Below, piece after piece: positions 34,333 to 43,544 of a stretch of 64,000 nucleotides of DNA; within the stretch, counting starts at the first letter, position 1; every line of letters begins with the position of its first letter. Position numbers and translations under genes: made by a program. Location of the stretch: positions 269,171-333,170 of the forward strand of contig JBFLWP010000001.1 in NCBI GenBank assembly GCA_040757595.1, in the 5' to 3' direction. The notes beneath the pieces were generated by a model. That model saw only the letters and a list, made by a program, of their open reading frames with translations, was not told where the DNA came from and did not search any database. The DNA is from Nitrospirota bacterium (lineage in GTDB: Bacteria; Nitrospirota; Nitrospiria; Nitrospirales; Nitrospiraceae).

Positions 34333-36762
34333 TTATTTCAGCTCGGCGACCGTGACGCCGTCTCCGCCTTCGGACCGGTCCCCCGGCCTGAACGAGGCGA
34401 CGTAGGGAGAGTGGGTCAGATACTCCCGGACGGCCGTCTTGAGGCGGCCGGTTCCGTGTCCGTGAATGATGCGGAGGAAGGGCTCGCCGTTGAGCGCCGC
34501 CCGGTCCAGCGAGGCCGTGACGGCTTCCACGGCTTCGTCGGCGGCCATGCCGCGGAGGTCCACGACGCCGGCGGCTTCGGAGTCGGCGGAGGACCCTTGC
34601 CCGTGGCGCGCCGGAGCAGGCCGCCCGCTTGACCGCTGGGGCTCCGCCCCCTTGCCGGCCAGCCCCACGAGGCCCGACGGGGCCACGGACATCTCAGTCT
34701 CGCCGATGCGGATCCGCACGCGCTTCCTCCCCTGCGGCGCCTCCAGCAACGTCCCGACCGTGCCCAGCCCGACGATCTCGACCCGATCCCCCGGACGAAG
34801 CCGCTCGACCGGCACGGTCTCGGCCGGCTTCACCAGAAGCTGGCGGGCCCGCTCCCCAATCTCCGCCAGCCGTTGTTTGGTCTCGCGAGCCCTGGCCTGC
34901 GTCCGTTCGTGCTTCAGCTCGTCCAGCGCGGCCTGCACCTGAGCACGGGCGTGCAGGAGCGTCTCCGTCAGCTTCCGCTTGGCTCCCTTCCGCTCCTCCT
35001 GCTCCGAGCGGCGCAGCCGCTCCGCGATCGCTTCCGCCTCCCGCGCGGACCGCTCCGCCTCCTCTCTGAGCGCCGCGGTCCGCTCGAGGTCCTCGTCCAG
35101 CCGCCGCTGCCGGTCGTGGAGATCCGTCAGCATCCGCTCCAGCGTCTGGTCCTCCCGCCTCAGGAGTCCGCGGGCGTGGGCCAGCAGCTCCTCGTCCATC
35201 CCGAGACGGCCGGCGATCTCGATGGCGGAGGAGCCGCCGGGCAGATTCATCAGGAGCCGGTAGGTCGGAGCCAGCCGGGCGACATCGAACTCGACGCAGG
35301 CGTTCAGGAAGCCGGGCGTCGTCTGGGCCAGGACCTTGAGCCGGTTGTAGTGGGTCGTCACGATCACCTTCATCCCCAGCGAGGCCAGGCGCAGCAACAG
35401 GGCCTCCGCGAGCGCCGCCCCCTCGGCCGGGTCGGTGGAGGTGACGGGCTCGTCGAGGAGCACGAGCGCCCCGCTGCCTCCCGACGGCGCCTCTCCGGCC
35501 CCGCGAGGCCGGGACGCCGAGGCCGCGTGCTCCAGGAGCCGGATCATCTGGGTGACGTGGGCGGAGAAGCTGGAGAGGTCCCGGGTCAGGTCCTGGGCGT
35601 CCCCGATGTCCGCGTAGACCTCCGGAAAGAACGCCATGACCGAATCGGCCCCGCAGGGCACCGGCAGGCCGGCCCGCACCATGAGCGCGAACAGGCCGAG
35701 GAGCTTGAGGGTGACGGTTTTCCCGCCGGTGTTCGGTCCGGAAACGATCAATACCCGCACGGATTCGTCCAGCAGGATGTCGTTGGCGACGACCCGCTCC
35801 CTGGCCAGGACGAGCAGCGGATGACGCGCCTGCCGCAGCGCCACGCGCCCGACCCCGTTCAAGGCGACGACCCGGCCGTTGACCAGCCGGCCGAAGGCCG
35901 CTTTGGCCGCGATGCAGTCCAGCTCGGCCAGGCCTTCGGCGCCCAGCTTCAGCGCCAGCCCGTGGGCCGCCACCTGGACGGACAGGTCCGCGAGGATCCG
36001 CTTGACCTCCCGCTCCACATCCAGCTCCGCGACCTTGATCCCGTTGTTCAACTCAACCAGCTCGCGCGGCTCGAAGAAGACCGTGGCCCCGCTGGCCGAG
36101 ACGTCGTGCACGATGCCGGGAATCTTCGTGCGCATTTCCGACTTGACCGGCACGACGTACCGCCCTTCCCGTTGCGCGAAGTACCGCTCCTGCAGGACCT
36201 CGGCGTAGCGGGCCGAGGCCAGGATCGCCTCCAGCCGGTGCCGCATCTGCTGCTTGAGGTCCTGCGCATGGCGGGTCAGCCGGCGCAGATCGGGCGTGGC
36301 CGACTCGCGGACGTTGCCTTCCTGATCCACGCACTGGTCGATCGCGTCCCTGAGAGACTCCAGTTGGCCCAACCCCTCCACGCCCGACGCCGCGGCGCAG
36401 AGGGCCGGGGCCTGCTCGGCCCGAGCCCGCAGGTAGCGGACGACCTGCCTCCCCACGCCCAGCAGGATCGAGAGGTCCCGCAGGTCGTGAGCCTCCAGGG
36501 ACGCGCCCTTGGCCGCACGGCCCAGGGCCTCGCGCACGTCGGGGAAGGCCGGCGACGGGAACGGGTCCGTGCCCTCGCCCAGCGCCAGCATCTCCGCGGT
36601 TTCCCGGAGCCGGCTGGTCGCCGCATCGAGCCCGGCCTCCGGCGGAAGGGATCGGCACCGCTCGATCCCCATGGTGGAGCGAGCCTGGCCGGCCAGGATC
36701 TCCAAGACCCGGTCCCATTCGAGCACGCGCTCGGCCTGTCGGAATGGCGTCTGGCCATCCAT
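34333..36762 (-). CDS. mutS2: MutS2 ATPase with C-terminal Smr nuclease domain
   Basis: This 809-residue protein has the MutS2 order: core and clamp helices, the ABC-type ATPase (Walker A SGPNTGGKTVTLKLLGLF; LVLLDEPVTSTDP; ST...HYNRLK), a long coiled coil rich in Glu/Arg (about 520-640), a KOW-like segment (RPGDRVEIVGLGTVGTLLEA) and an Smr domain (VDLRGMAADEAVEAV, FLRIIHGHGTGRLKTAVREYL). In Bacillus and Helicobacter MutS2 acts on collided ribosomes or suppresses recombination. It lies about 2 kb from rqcH, another ribosome quality-control gene. Confidence 0.95.
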   Translation of the reverse strand: MDGQTPFRQAERVLEWDRVLEILAGQARSTMGIERCRSLPPEAGLDAATSRLRETAEMLALGEGTDPFPSPAFPDVREALGRAAKGASLEAHDLRDLSILLGVGRQVVRYLRARAEQAPALCAAASGVEGLGQLESLRDAIDQCVDQEGNVRESATPDLRRLTRHAQDLKQQMRHRLEAILASARYAEVLQERYFAQREGRYVVPVKSEMRTKIPGIVHDVSASGATVFFEPRELVELNNGIKVAELDVEREVKRILADLSVQVAAHGLALKLGAEGLAELDCIAAKAAFGRLVNGRVVALNGVGRVALRQARHPLLVLARERVVANDILLDESVRVLIVSGPNTGGKTVTLKLLGLFALMVRAGLPVPCGADSVMAFFPEVYADIGDAQDLTRDLSSFSAHVTQMIRLLEHAASASRPRGAGEAPSGGSGALVLLDEPVTSTDPAEGAALAEALLLRLASLGMKVIVTTHYNRLKVLAQTTPGFLNACVEFDVARLAPTYRLLMNLPGGSSAIEIAGRLGMDEELLAHARGLLRREDQTLERMLTDLHDRQRRLDEDLERTAALREEAERSAREAEAIAERLRRSEQEERKGAKRKLTETLLHARAQVQAALDELKHERTQARARETKQRLAEIGERARQLLVKPAETVPVERLRPGDRVEIVGLGTVGTLLEAPQGRKRVRIRIGETEMSVAPSGLVGLAGKGAEPQRSSGRPAPARHGQGSSADSEAAGVVDLRGMAADEAVEAVTASLDRAALNGEPFLRIIHGHGTGRLKTAVREYLTHSPYVASFRPGDRSEGGDGVTVAELK

Positions 36763-36849
36763 GTCGCAGGCATGCTATCGGGCGCCTCGGGCACCGTCAA
36801 GCCTCGCCGACAGGACGGAAGAAGAAGAAAGGGAAAGGGAGGGAAGGGA

Positions 36850-37749
36850 TTACCGCAGACAGACCTGGTTCCGCCCGCTCTGCTTGGCGAGATAGAGCAT
36901 GCGGTCCGCCATCTGGATCAGTTCTTCCAACTCGCGTCGTCCTCCGCAAGAAGGAACCACGGTGGCGCCGCCGATGCTGATGGTGACGGGAACGGTCTCC
37001 GCCCCTCCCTCGCGCAGGAATGGGCTGACCGCCACGGCTTCCCTGACCCGCTCGGCGATGTCCCGCAACTCCTGAACGGAGGGAGAGAGCAGGATGATGA
37101 ACTCCTCTCCGCCCCACCGCCCGATGACATCGGTGGGACGGAACTGCTGCAGGAGCAGGGTCCCGAGCGTCTTCAACACCTGGTCGCCGACGGCGTGCCC
37201 CCAGGAATCGTTGATCAGCTTGAAGTGGTCGATGTCCGCGAGCAGGACGCTGAGCGCGTCGGCGTCGTGGGCCGCCCGGCCGACGATCCGCTCCACCTTG
37301 TCCATCCATCCGCGGCGATTCAGCAGCCCGGTCAGGGGATCGAGCGAGGCCAAGGCCTCAAACCGATCCTTGAGCTCACGATACTCCTGCTCGCGCTGCT
37401 TCGAGTCCGTGATGTCGGTAATGGTTTCCACGGCCAGAAGCCGGCTGTCCTTCGAGCGGATCGGGGACCACTGGACCAGCAGCCACTGTCCGTTCGGCAT
37501 GGGAACCTCCGAGGAGGTGGCTTTTCCGGTCCGCAGGGCCTCGAGGGCCCGGCAAAATCCGCACCGGGCCGGCTGCTTCGGGATGTGCTGATAGCAGGTC
37601 TTCCCGTCGAGCTGGCCCATCAACTGCCGGCCGCTTTGATTCTGATACCGGACCTCCCACCGATCCGTGTCGATCACCGAGATGATCGCGGGGCTGGCGT
37701 CGATCAGCTCACGAATGCTGAATCCCTGTGCCGACGTGGCGGAACTCAT
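36850..37749 (-). CDS. PAS-GGDEF diguanylate cyclase
   Basis: The protein has 299 residues. Residues about 10-130 form a PAS domain (LIDASPAIISVIDTDRWEVRYQNQSGRQLMG) with a Cys-containing CGFCRALEALRTG segment, followed by a linker helix. The GGDEF domain (from about 135) has LDPLTGLLNRRG, ADIDHFKLINDSWGHAVGD and the active-site GGEEF in GRWGGEEFIILL, so it should make c-di-GMP. An RxxD inhibitory site upstream of GGEEF is not evident. No membrane helix is seen, so it is probably a cytoplasmic sensor cyclase. Confidence 0.93.
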   Translation of the reverse strand: MSSATSAQGFSIRELIDASPAIISVIDTDRWEVRYQNQSGRQLMGQLDGKTCYQHIPKQPARCGFCRALEALRTGKATSSEVPMPNGQWLLVQWSPIRSKDSRLLAVETITDITDSKQREQEYRELKDRFEALASLDPLTGLLNRRGWMDKVERIVGRAAHDADALSVLLADIDHFKLINDSWGHAVGDQVLKTLGTLLLQQFRPTDVIGRWGGEEFIILLSPSVQELRDIAERVREAVAVSPFLREGGAETVPVTISIGGATVVPSCGGRRELEELIQMADRMLYLAKQSGRNQVCLR

Positions 37750-37909
37750 CGCGGATTCCCTGCCGTGTGTCGATCCTGCCGGATTGGCTGACTGCGGCGG
37801 TCACGCCGCCGGAGGTGCGCGGCAGGCTGGCCGCCGGAGCGGCCAGCCGTGCCTCTCGCCGGGAGGGCTTGCGCCTTCCGGGCGATCCATTCGGTGGGGG
37901 AGAACGGAA

Positions 37910-38134
37910 TCATGCGCTGAGCTTCACCGTCTCGTAGGTCCGCCCGGCGTCCCGACCGGCCAGGGCCTTGCCCAGCCGCGAGCGCAGGAGCAGCCGGCGC
38001 TGGCGGATCTGCGAATCCACCACGTCGCCGCACGTGATGCACCGCCAGGCGCGCAGCCAGAGATGCCCGCTGTCGTCTTCCATGTCGATGTAATGATCTA
38101 CCACCATGAGTCCCCGGCACCGTTGGCATTTCAT
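37910..38134 (-). CDS. Small zinc-ribbon protein
   Basis: This 74-residue protein has two Cys pairs, MKCQRCRGLMVVDHY and WRCITCGDVVDSQI, spaced 28 residues apart, as in a zinc ribbon, and a basic tail (RQRRLLLRSRLGK). GGGATGCCGCG precedes the ATG, which is a weak ribosome site. It may bind nucleic acid or protein. About 160 bp upstream of the cyclase gene separates the two. Confidence 0.6.
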   Translation of the reverse strand: MKCQRCRGLMVVDHYIDMEDDSGHLWLRAWRCITCGDVVDSQIRQRRLLLRSRLGKALAGRDAGRTYETVKLSA

Positions 38135-38191
38135 CGCGGCATCCCCTTTCTGCGCGCGGATCGGTCGCGCGCCTGAGTCGCCCGCCTTCGC

Positions 38192-38353
38192 TCACCCTCC
38201 TGCCAACCGAAACAGGAGCATCGAGAGCCCCGTCAGCAGACTGGCGGCTCCCACCCCCATGAAGAGCACGATCGTGGCCGATAGGTTCATGTCGTTCACC
38301 ACGGCGTCGAGCTTGCGCCCCCGCTTGCCGATTCGGCTCCTGTTCCGTGCCAT
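38192..38353 (-). CDS. 53-residue membrane protein
   Basis: From ATG 38353, with GGGGGG upstream, the peptide has a basic head (MARNRSRIGKRGRKLDAVV) and one or two hydrophobic stretches (LSATIVLFMGVGAASLLTGLSMLLFRL). The function is unknown. Confidence 0.5.
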   Translation of the reverse strand: MARNRSRIGKRGRKLDAVVNDMNLSATIVLFMGVGAASLLTGLSMLLFRLAGG

Positions 38354-38653
38354 ACGCCCCCCGCGTTCGTTATCGGCGTCCACGGGACTTTCCTTAACCT
38401 GTCCCCCCTCAACACCCCAGCAACCGCTGTGCCAACGCGAAGACCGCGGATTTCCGCCGGCTCCCCTTCGAGCCTGGCGAGGAGCGCACCATCCCTTCCC
38501 CGGACGACTGGGCATTCCCTGCCGGCCCAGGCAGGAACGGCGCAAAGGGCAGCCCCCCGGCGCTCAGGCGCCAACCGGCTCCCTTGATTTGCGGCCATCT
38601 TCCCGTCACACTGGCGGCGGTTTTTCTCGGTTGCCGACCGTTGAGAGAGTCCC
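38354..38653. other. Intergenic stretch, no gene seen
   Basis: This 300-bp region lies between a minus-strand small gene and plus-strand rqcH. No coding pattern, tRNA or clear terminator was seen. It must carry the rqcH promoter. Confidence 0.5.
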
Positions 38654-40108
38654 GTGAGCCTTACATCCGCAGAGTTGGCCGCCGTCCTCCGCGAAATCCG
38701 TCCGGCGTTGATCGGAGGCTGGATCCAGAAGGTCTTCCAGCCCGCACCGCACACGATCACCCTGGAAATCCGATCGTCCGGGAAGACCTTGCTCCTTCTG
38801 CTCTCCGCCGACCCGGGCACGGCCCGCCTCCACCTGCTCTCGCAGCGCCTGCCCAACCCGCCCTTTCCGCCGTCCTTCTGCCAGTTCCTGCGCGCCCAGA
38901 TTCAGGGCGCCCGCATCGAGGCGATCGAGCAGGTCGGGGGGGACCGCGTCGTCCGCCTGGGCCTGACGGCCCACGCCGGGCCCCGGGCGTTGCTCGCCGA
39001 GCTGACGGGCAAGAAGTCCGATCTCCTGCTGCTGGACGCCCAGGAGCGGGTGCTTGCGACCCTCAACGAGGGCTCCGAGGAGGCAGGCGCGCTCTATCAC
39101 CCGCCGGCCAGACCTCCCCACGCTACGGGCGGAGCAGACGTCGCGGAGCCTCTGCCTCAGCCCGGTCGTCCCTCTCCCTTTCCCCTGTCTCTGGCCATCG
39201 AAGAGCGGTACGGGCAGCGTGAGGAGGAGTTGACTCGTGAGCGGCTGCGCCAGGCCCGACTGGGGGAGCTGCGCAAGGCCGTCAAGAAGGCCGTCAGACG
39301 GATCGAGGCGCTCCGATCGGACCTGGACAAGGCGGAACGGTACAGGGACTATGCACGTTACGGGGAGCTGTTGAAGGCCAACCTCGGCCGGATCAAGAAG
39401 GGACAGGAGCAGATCGCCGTCGTGGACTACTTCGATCCGGCGCTCCCCGAACTGGTCATCCCGCTCGATCCGGCCAAGGGCCCGCAGGGAAACATGGACG
39501 ACTGTTTCCGCAAGCACCGCAAGCACCTCTCGGCTCAACAGGAGATCCGTCCCAGGCTGGAGGCGGCGGAGAGGGAGCTGGAGCGTGTCCGGGCGGAGAT
39601 GGCGGCGCTGCAGCGTGAAGAATGGACCCCATCGCCACCGGAATCGGCCCCGGCCCGACAAGATCGTTCCCGACCCATCGCCCGTCACCCATCACCCGTC
39701 ACGCGTCACCCCTCCCGCTCCGGCCCCTTCCGCCGCTTCGCGTCGGCCGACGGCCTGCCCATCTACGTGGGCCGCAACGCCCGCGAGAACGAGGAGCTGA
39801 CTTTCAAGTTCGCCCACAGCGACGACCTCTGGCTCCATGCCCAGGGCGCCCCCGGCTCGCACGTGGTCGTGCGGCTGGGGAAGGGCGACGCCCCGCCGCC
39901 CGAGACCCTGAAAGACGCGGCGACCCTGGCCCTGCTCTACAGCGACTTGAAAAAGAGCGGCAAAGGAGAGGTGATCTACACCAGAAGGAAATGGGTCCGG
40001 AAGGCCAAGGGACAGCCGCCCGGCACGGTGACCGTCACGCAGGAGAAGGCCGTCTTCGTCCAGCTCGATCGCACCCGATTGGACCGGCTCAAGGAAGGGC
40101 TGGGCTGA
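38654..40108 (+). CDS. rqcH: RqcH/NFACT ribosome quality-control protein
   Basis: This 484-residue protein starts at GTG 38654. It has the NFACT-N domain (ALIGGWIQKVFQPAPHTITLEI, GDRVVRLGL with the conserved Asp-Arg used to bind tRNA), a coiled-coil middle (about 215-320, ERLRQARLGELRKAVKKAVRR) and NFACT-R (FASADGLPIYVGRNARENEELTF, DLWLHAQGAPGSHVVVR, YTRRKWVRKAKG). RqcH binds obstructed 50S subunits and directs Ala tailing of stalled peptides. The linker at about 338-355 (PIARHPSPVTRHPS) is encoded by an intergenic-type repeat tract. It is somewhat shorter than B. subtilis RqcH. Confidence 0.93.
   Translation: MSLTSAELAAVLREIRPALIGGWIQKVFQPAPHTITLEIRSSGKTLLLLLSADPGTARLHLLSQRLPNPPFPPSFCQFLRAQIQGARIEAIEQVGGDRVVRLGLTAHAGPRALLAELTGKKSDLLLLDAQERVLATLNEGSEEAGALYHPPARPPHATGGADVAEPLPQPGRPSPFPLSLAIEERYGQREEELTRERLRQARLGELRKAVKKAVRRIEALRSDLDKAERYRDYARYGELLKANLGRIKKGQEQIAVVDYFDPALPELVIPLDPAKGPQGNMDDCFRKHRKHLSAQQEIRPRLEAAERELERVRAEMAALQREEWTPSPPESAPARQDRSRPIARHPSPVTRHPSRSGPFRRFASADGLPIYVGRNARENEELTFKFAHSDDLWLHAQGAPGSHVVVRLGKGDAPPPETLKDAATLALLYSDLKKSGKGEVIYTRRKWVRKAKGQPPGTVTVTQEKAVFVQLDRTRLDRLKEGLG
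39668..39718. repeat. CCCGTCACCCATCACC repeat tract inside rqcH
   Basis: This is a run of degenerate 7-9 bp units (CCCATCGCCCGTCACCCATC and so on), the same kind as one arm of the intergenic inverted repeats at 15865, 49704 and 57603. Here it is read in frame as a Pro/His/Arg/Ser-rich linker before the NFACT-R domain. Only one arm is present. Confidence 0.7.
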
Positions 40109-40242
40109 GCCGCTCTTGACACTTGCCTCGAAGGGGCCTAGCCTTGGGCCCATCCTGCGGCTTCTTCTTATTGCCGGTGAGCAGGCGCGCGCCCCTCTGA
40201 GCCGGAACCCAACCCGGCGGCTCGCCGGCTGGTGGCCAGGCG

Positions 40243-41025
40243 ATGCCGCTCCGCGGGCAGACGGTTCTGATCACTGGCGCCTCAAGCGGGATCGGCGCGG
40301 CCACAGCGCTGGCCCTGGCCGGTAAAGGCGCCCGGCTCCTGCTGACGGCCCGCCGCGAGGACCGGCTCAAGGCCGTTGCGGAGGACGTCAGGGCCGCAGG
40401 AGGACGGGCGTCGGTCTACCCGGCCGACCTCGCCGACGCGCCGGCGGTGGCGCGCATGGCCGCCGGCGTCCGCGCGGACGCCGGCGTCCCCGACGTGCTG
40501 ATCAACAATGCCGGCGCGGGCCGCTGGCTCCCCCTGCTCGAAACCTCCCCTGACGACGCGCGGCGCATGATCGAGGTGCCCTACCTCGCCGCCCTCTACG
40601 TGACGCGCGAGTTCCTCGGGGACATGGTGAAGCGGGGAAGCGGCCACCTGGTCAACGTGACCTCCCCCGCGTCTTTCCTGGCCTGGCCCAACGCCTGCGG
40701 CTACATCGCGGCGCGTCACGCCTTGCGCGGCTTTACCGAGGCCCTGCGGGCCGAGCTGCGGGGAACGGGGCTTCACGTGACGCTCGTCGTGCTCGGCAAG
40801 GTCGCCAGTTCCTACTGGACGCACAACCCCGGCAGCGAAGAGAAGGCCCCCAAGGTGGTCTCCCTGCTCGCCAGAGACCTGACGACGGACGAAGCGGCTT
40901 CCGCCATCGTCGAGGGCCTCGAACGGCGCCGGCGCCAGATCGTCAAGCCGGCCATCTACCGATTGCTGATGAGCCGCTACGTGCCGGCCTGGGTGACCGG
41001 CACGATGGCCGGATGGCCCGGCTAG
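40243..41025 (+). CDS. Short-chain dehydrogenase/reductase with altered active site
   Basis: This 260-residue classical SDR has a Rossmann motif TGASSGIGAATALALA, DVLINNAG (NNAG motif) and catalytic Ser in NVTSPAS. The usual YxxxK reads YIAAR, so the catalytic Lys is Arg. RREDRL after the second strand favours NADP(H). The Lys-to-Arg change should weaken oxidoreductase activity or alter chemistry. The substrate is unknown. It lies 43 bp before an OYE-family gene on the same strand. Confidence 0.9.
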   Translation: MPLRGQTVLITGASSGIGAATALALAGKGARLLLTARREDRLKAVAEDVRAAGGRASVYPADLADAPAVARMAAGVRADAGVPDVLINNAGAGRWLPLLETSPDDARRMIEVPYLAALYVTREFLGDMVKRGSGHLVNVTSPASFLAWPNACGYIAARHALRGFTEALRAELRGTGLHVTLVVLGKVASSYWTHNPGSEEKAPKVVSLLARDLTTDEAASAIVEGLERRRRQIVKPAIYRLLMSRYVPAWVTGTMAGWPG

Positions 41026-41067
41026 GCCGTCTCGCCTCGCCTGGCGCACAGACGAAAGGAGGGGCCC

Positions 41068-42507
41068 ATGCCCAGCTCCAGGACAACCGTCGCGCCGCCC
41101 GCTCCCACCAGCGATGAGGACCGGCGGGTCATCTTCCAACCCCTGCGATTCCGCAGCCTGGAGGTCAAGAACCGGCTGGTCCGGTCGAACGTCTCGGGGA
41201 CGTTCGACGACTACAACGGGCACGGCACCAACGCGCGCCTCAACTGGGAGGAGAAGTTCGCGCGTGGCGGGGTGGGGGCGATCATCTCGTCCTTCACCCC
41301 CGTGACGGTCCGCGGGCGCATCATGACCAGCTACGCCATGATTGACCACGACGACAAGATTCCGTTCTGGCACGCGGTGGGCGAACGCGTCCACCGCCAT
41401 CAGTGCAAGTTCATCCTCCAGTTGAGCCACTCCGGCCGGCAGCAGGACGTGGGCGGGGTCGAGAATCTGTACAAGAAGGCCCAGAGCTCGACCAGCCGGA
41501 AGGACTATTTCCACGGCCTCCTGAGTCAGGCCATGACCAAGCAGGATATCCGGGAGACGATCGCGCTGTTCGCGGAAGGCGCGCGGCGGGCCAGGGAGGC
41601 GGGGCTGGACGGGGTCGAGCTGCACGGGGCGAACGGCTACTTGATCACGCAGTTCCTGAGCTCCGGCATCAACGACCGGACGGACGAATACGGCGGGTCC
41701 GTCGAGAACCGGACGCGGTTCGTGATCGAGATCGTCCGGGCGATCCGCGAGCGGGTCGGGCGCGGCTTCCACCTCCAGATGAAGATCAACGCCGTGGACC
41801 ACAACGACTGGCTGTACCCCTGGGAGAAGAAGGGCAATACGCTCCAGGACACGATCGAGATCTGCCAGCGGCTGGAGGACGGGGGCGACGGTGTGGACGC
41901 CTTCCACATCTCCAGCGGCAGCACCTTTCCCCACCCCCGCAACCCGCCCGGCGACTTTCCGCTCGTAGCGGCCAGACGGTGGTACGACATCATGCTGAAT
42001 CAGGGCGTCCGGACCCACTTCAATTACTTCGTCTTCAACCACCGCCTGCCGGGGCTGGCCTTCCGGTGGCTGTGGCGGCGCCGTCGAGGTCCGGTGATCG
42101 AAGGGATCAACGCCGAGTACGCCAGGGAGATCAAGCGGCACGTGCAGGTGCCCGTCCTCTGCACCGGCGGGTTCCAGCACGCGTCGCGCATCGCCCAGGT
42201 CATCCGGGACGGCTGGTGCGATGCCGTCTCCATGGCGCGCCCCCTGATCGCCAACAACGACCTGCCCCGGATACTCGATCGGCAGGACGGGCCTGATCCC
42301 GGGAAGGAATGCACCTATTGCAACAAGTGCCTGCTGAACGACCTGGAGAACCCGCTCGGGTGCTACGAGCTGTCCCGGTACGACGGGGCCACCTTCGAAG
42401 AACGATACCGGAACATGATGGACAGCGTGATGTCGGTCTTCTCCCCGCCGACCTTTACGGCCATGCCGCGCCAAACCGGAGGGGGCGCCCCCTCCCCCGA
42501 CCGATGA
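41068..42507 (+). CDS. OYE-family NADH:flavin oxidoreductase with Fe-S motif
   Basis: This 479-residue protein is an FMN TIM barrel of the Old Yellow Enzyme class (FQPLRFRSLEVKNRLVRSN; FILQLSHSGRQQ; GVELHGANGYLITQFLS; NDRTDEYGGSVENRTRF; PVLCTGGFQ; DAVSMARPLIAN). It continues with CTYCNKCLLNDLENPLGC, a Cys-rich 4Fe-4S site as in 2,4-dienoyl-CoA reductase or BaiC-like enzymes, but it lacks their C-terminal FAD/NAD(P) domains. Enoate or enone reduction is likely; the electron donor and substrate are unknown. AAAGGAGG lies before the ATG. Confidence 0.9.
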   Translation: MPSSRTTVAPPAPTSDEDRRVIFQPLRFRSLEVKNRLVRSNVSGTFDDYNGHGTNARLNWEEKFARGGVGAIISSFTPVTVRGRIMTSYAMIDHDDKIPFWHAVGERVHRHQCKFILQLSHSGRQQDVGGVENLYKKAQSSTSRKDYFHGLLSQAMTKQDIRETIALFAEGARRAREAGLDGVELHGANGYLITQFLSSGINDRTDEYGGSVENRTRFVIEIVRAIRERVGRGFHLQMKINAVDHNDWLYPWEKKGNTLQDTIEICQRLEDGGDGVDAFHISSGSTFPHPRNPPGDFPLVAARRWYDIMLNQGVRTHFNYFVFNHRLPGLAFRWLWRRRRGPVIEGINAEYAREIKRHVQVPVLCTGGFQHASRIAQVIRDGWCDAVSMARPLIANNDLPRILDRQDGPDPGKECTYCNKCLLNDLENPLGCYELSRYDGATFEERYRNMMDSVMSVFSPPTFTAMPRQTGGGAPSPDR

Positions 42508-42560
42508 GACTCCCTCCCGGAAAGACCGCGAAACGGCGGGCCCCGAAAGGAGAACGAACC

Positions 42561-42689
42561 ATGGGACAGGATGATCCGCTGACACCCGTTGAACTCGAGA
42601 TGCGTAAGAAGCAGCGGTGGCGTCGGTTGGCGGTGCTCGCGTTGGTCCTCGTCGCCGCGTATCTGTTCAGGCAGAACGGGTTCTGCTGA
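42561..42689 (+). CDS. 42-residue membrane protein
   Basis: From ATG 42561, preceded by AAAGGAGAACGAACC, the peptide has a polar head (MGQDDPLTPVELEMRKKQRW) and a single hydrophobic helix (LAVLALVLVAAYLF). It follows the OYE gene by 53 bp and may be cotranscribed. The function is unknown. Confidence 0.55.
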   Translation: MGQDDPLTPVELEMRKKQRWRRLAVLALVLVAAYLFRQNGFC

Positions 42690-42769
42690 AAATCCCCCTC
42701 TGGCGTGCTTTTCCGGAGGACTTGGCATATCCTTCGGAGGACGCAACGTCCGCCAGCAGGAGGGGGAGC

Positions 42770-43534
42770 ATGCGGAAGGATTGTGGCCGGGTCGCCGACT
42801 CGATCGGGAGGGCGAGGCTGACGGGATTCGCGGAGCTGGCCGGCTTGGCGTCGTGTCTGGCCTTGACCGTGGCCGTGGGGATCCCGGTGGCTCACGCCGA
42901 CGCCCCGATTGACACCCTGTTCGACCAGATGAAGCAGCAGGCGAAGGGGAATCCCTACCTCGAAGACCGCATCCACGACGTCCTGCACGAGTTGGCCAAG
43001 GAGTTGAAGGAGGAGCGTCTCCAGACGCAGCTCCGCAACACGACCCCCCTCGAATTGCTGCGCGGCATCGAGCGGACCGAGAAGGGCGACCACATCCTCG
43101 CGGTGGACTACGGGATCGACTGGGAGGGGATGGACTTCACTCCCTACCTCGGCGCCAACCTGGAAGCGGCCGGGCGCGGCGTGAAGATCACGCGCATCTT
43201 CATCGTCGCGGGCAAAGCGCCCAAGCGCGGGCTCTGCCACGTGATGAGCCGCATGCAGCAGGCGGGCATCACGGTCCTGGTCGCGAGCAAAGACGACCTG
43301 ACCGGACGTCGCGAGTACGAAGAGTCCAAGGCCGCCCGCGTCATCTTCCACTACCGGAACAAGTATGCGGTGCTCATGATCGAGACCACCCCGCTCCCCG
43401 ACCTGAGGCTGGGCGATCCCTATCTCCTGGACGTGACCTGGAGCATGCCCAAGGTCTCTGAGTCGATCAAATACGTGGACTGGCTCATGGACAAGAAGCG
43501 GTCCGTCCCCTTCACTCCGGCTATCTGCAAGTGA
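42770..43534 (+). CDS. Exported protein of unknown function
   Basis: This 254-residue protein from ATG 42770 (AGGAGGGGGAG upstream) has a signal sequence centred on LASCLALTVAVGIPVAHA. A helical segment (LHELAKELKEERLQTQL) is followed by an alpha/beta domain (DHILAVDYGIDWEGMDFTPYLGANLEAAGRGVKITRIFIVAG, ITVLVASKDDL, RVIFHYRNKYAVLMI). The latter resembles the regulatory PLD-like fold seen in some bacterial proteins, without HKD motifs, but I cannot assign a family. Confidence 0.7.
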   Translation: MRKDCGRVADSIGRARLTGFAELAGLASCLALTVAVGIPVAHADAPIDTLFDQMKQQAKGNPYLEDRIHDVLHELAKELKEERLQTQLRNTTPLELLRGIERTEKGDHILAVDYGIDWEGMDFTPYLGANLEAAGRGVKITRIFIVAGKAPKRGLCHVMSRMQQAGITVLVASKDDLTGRREYEESKAARVIFHYRNKYAVLMIETTPLPDLRLGDPYLLDVTWSMPKVSESIKYVDWLMDKKRSVPFTPAICK

Positions 43535-43544
43535 ATTGCGGCGC

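Noticed and set aside
34873-37791. 972-residue plus-strand open frame
   Set aside because: It is antisense to mutS2 and the GGDEF gene and shows no domain.
37750-37909. Possible c-di-GMP riboswitch upstream of the GGDEF gene
   Set aside because: The GC-rich hairpins there lack the conserved GEMM core sequences.
40282-42585. 767-residue minus-strand open frame
   Set aside because: It is antisense to the SDR and OYE genes, which have strong motifs.
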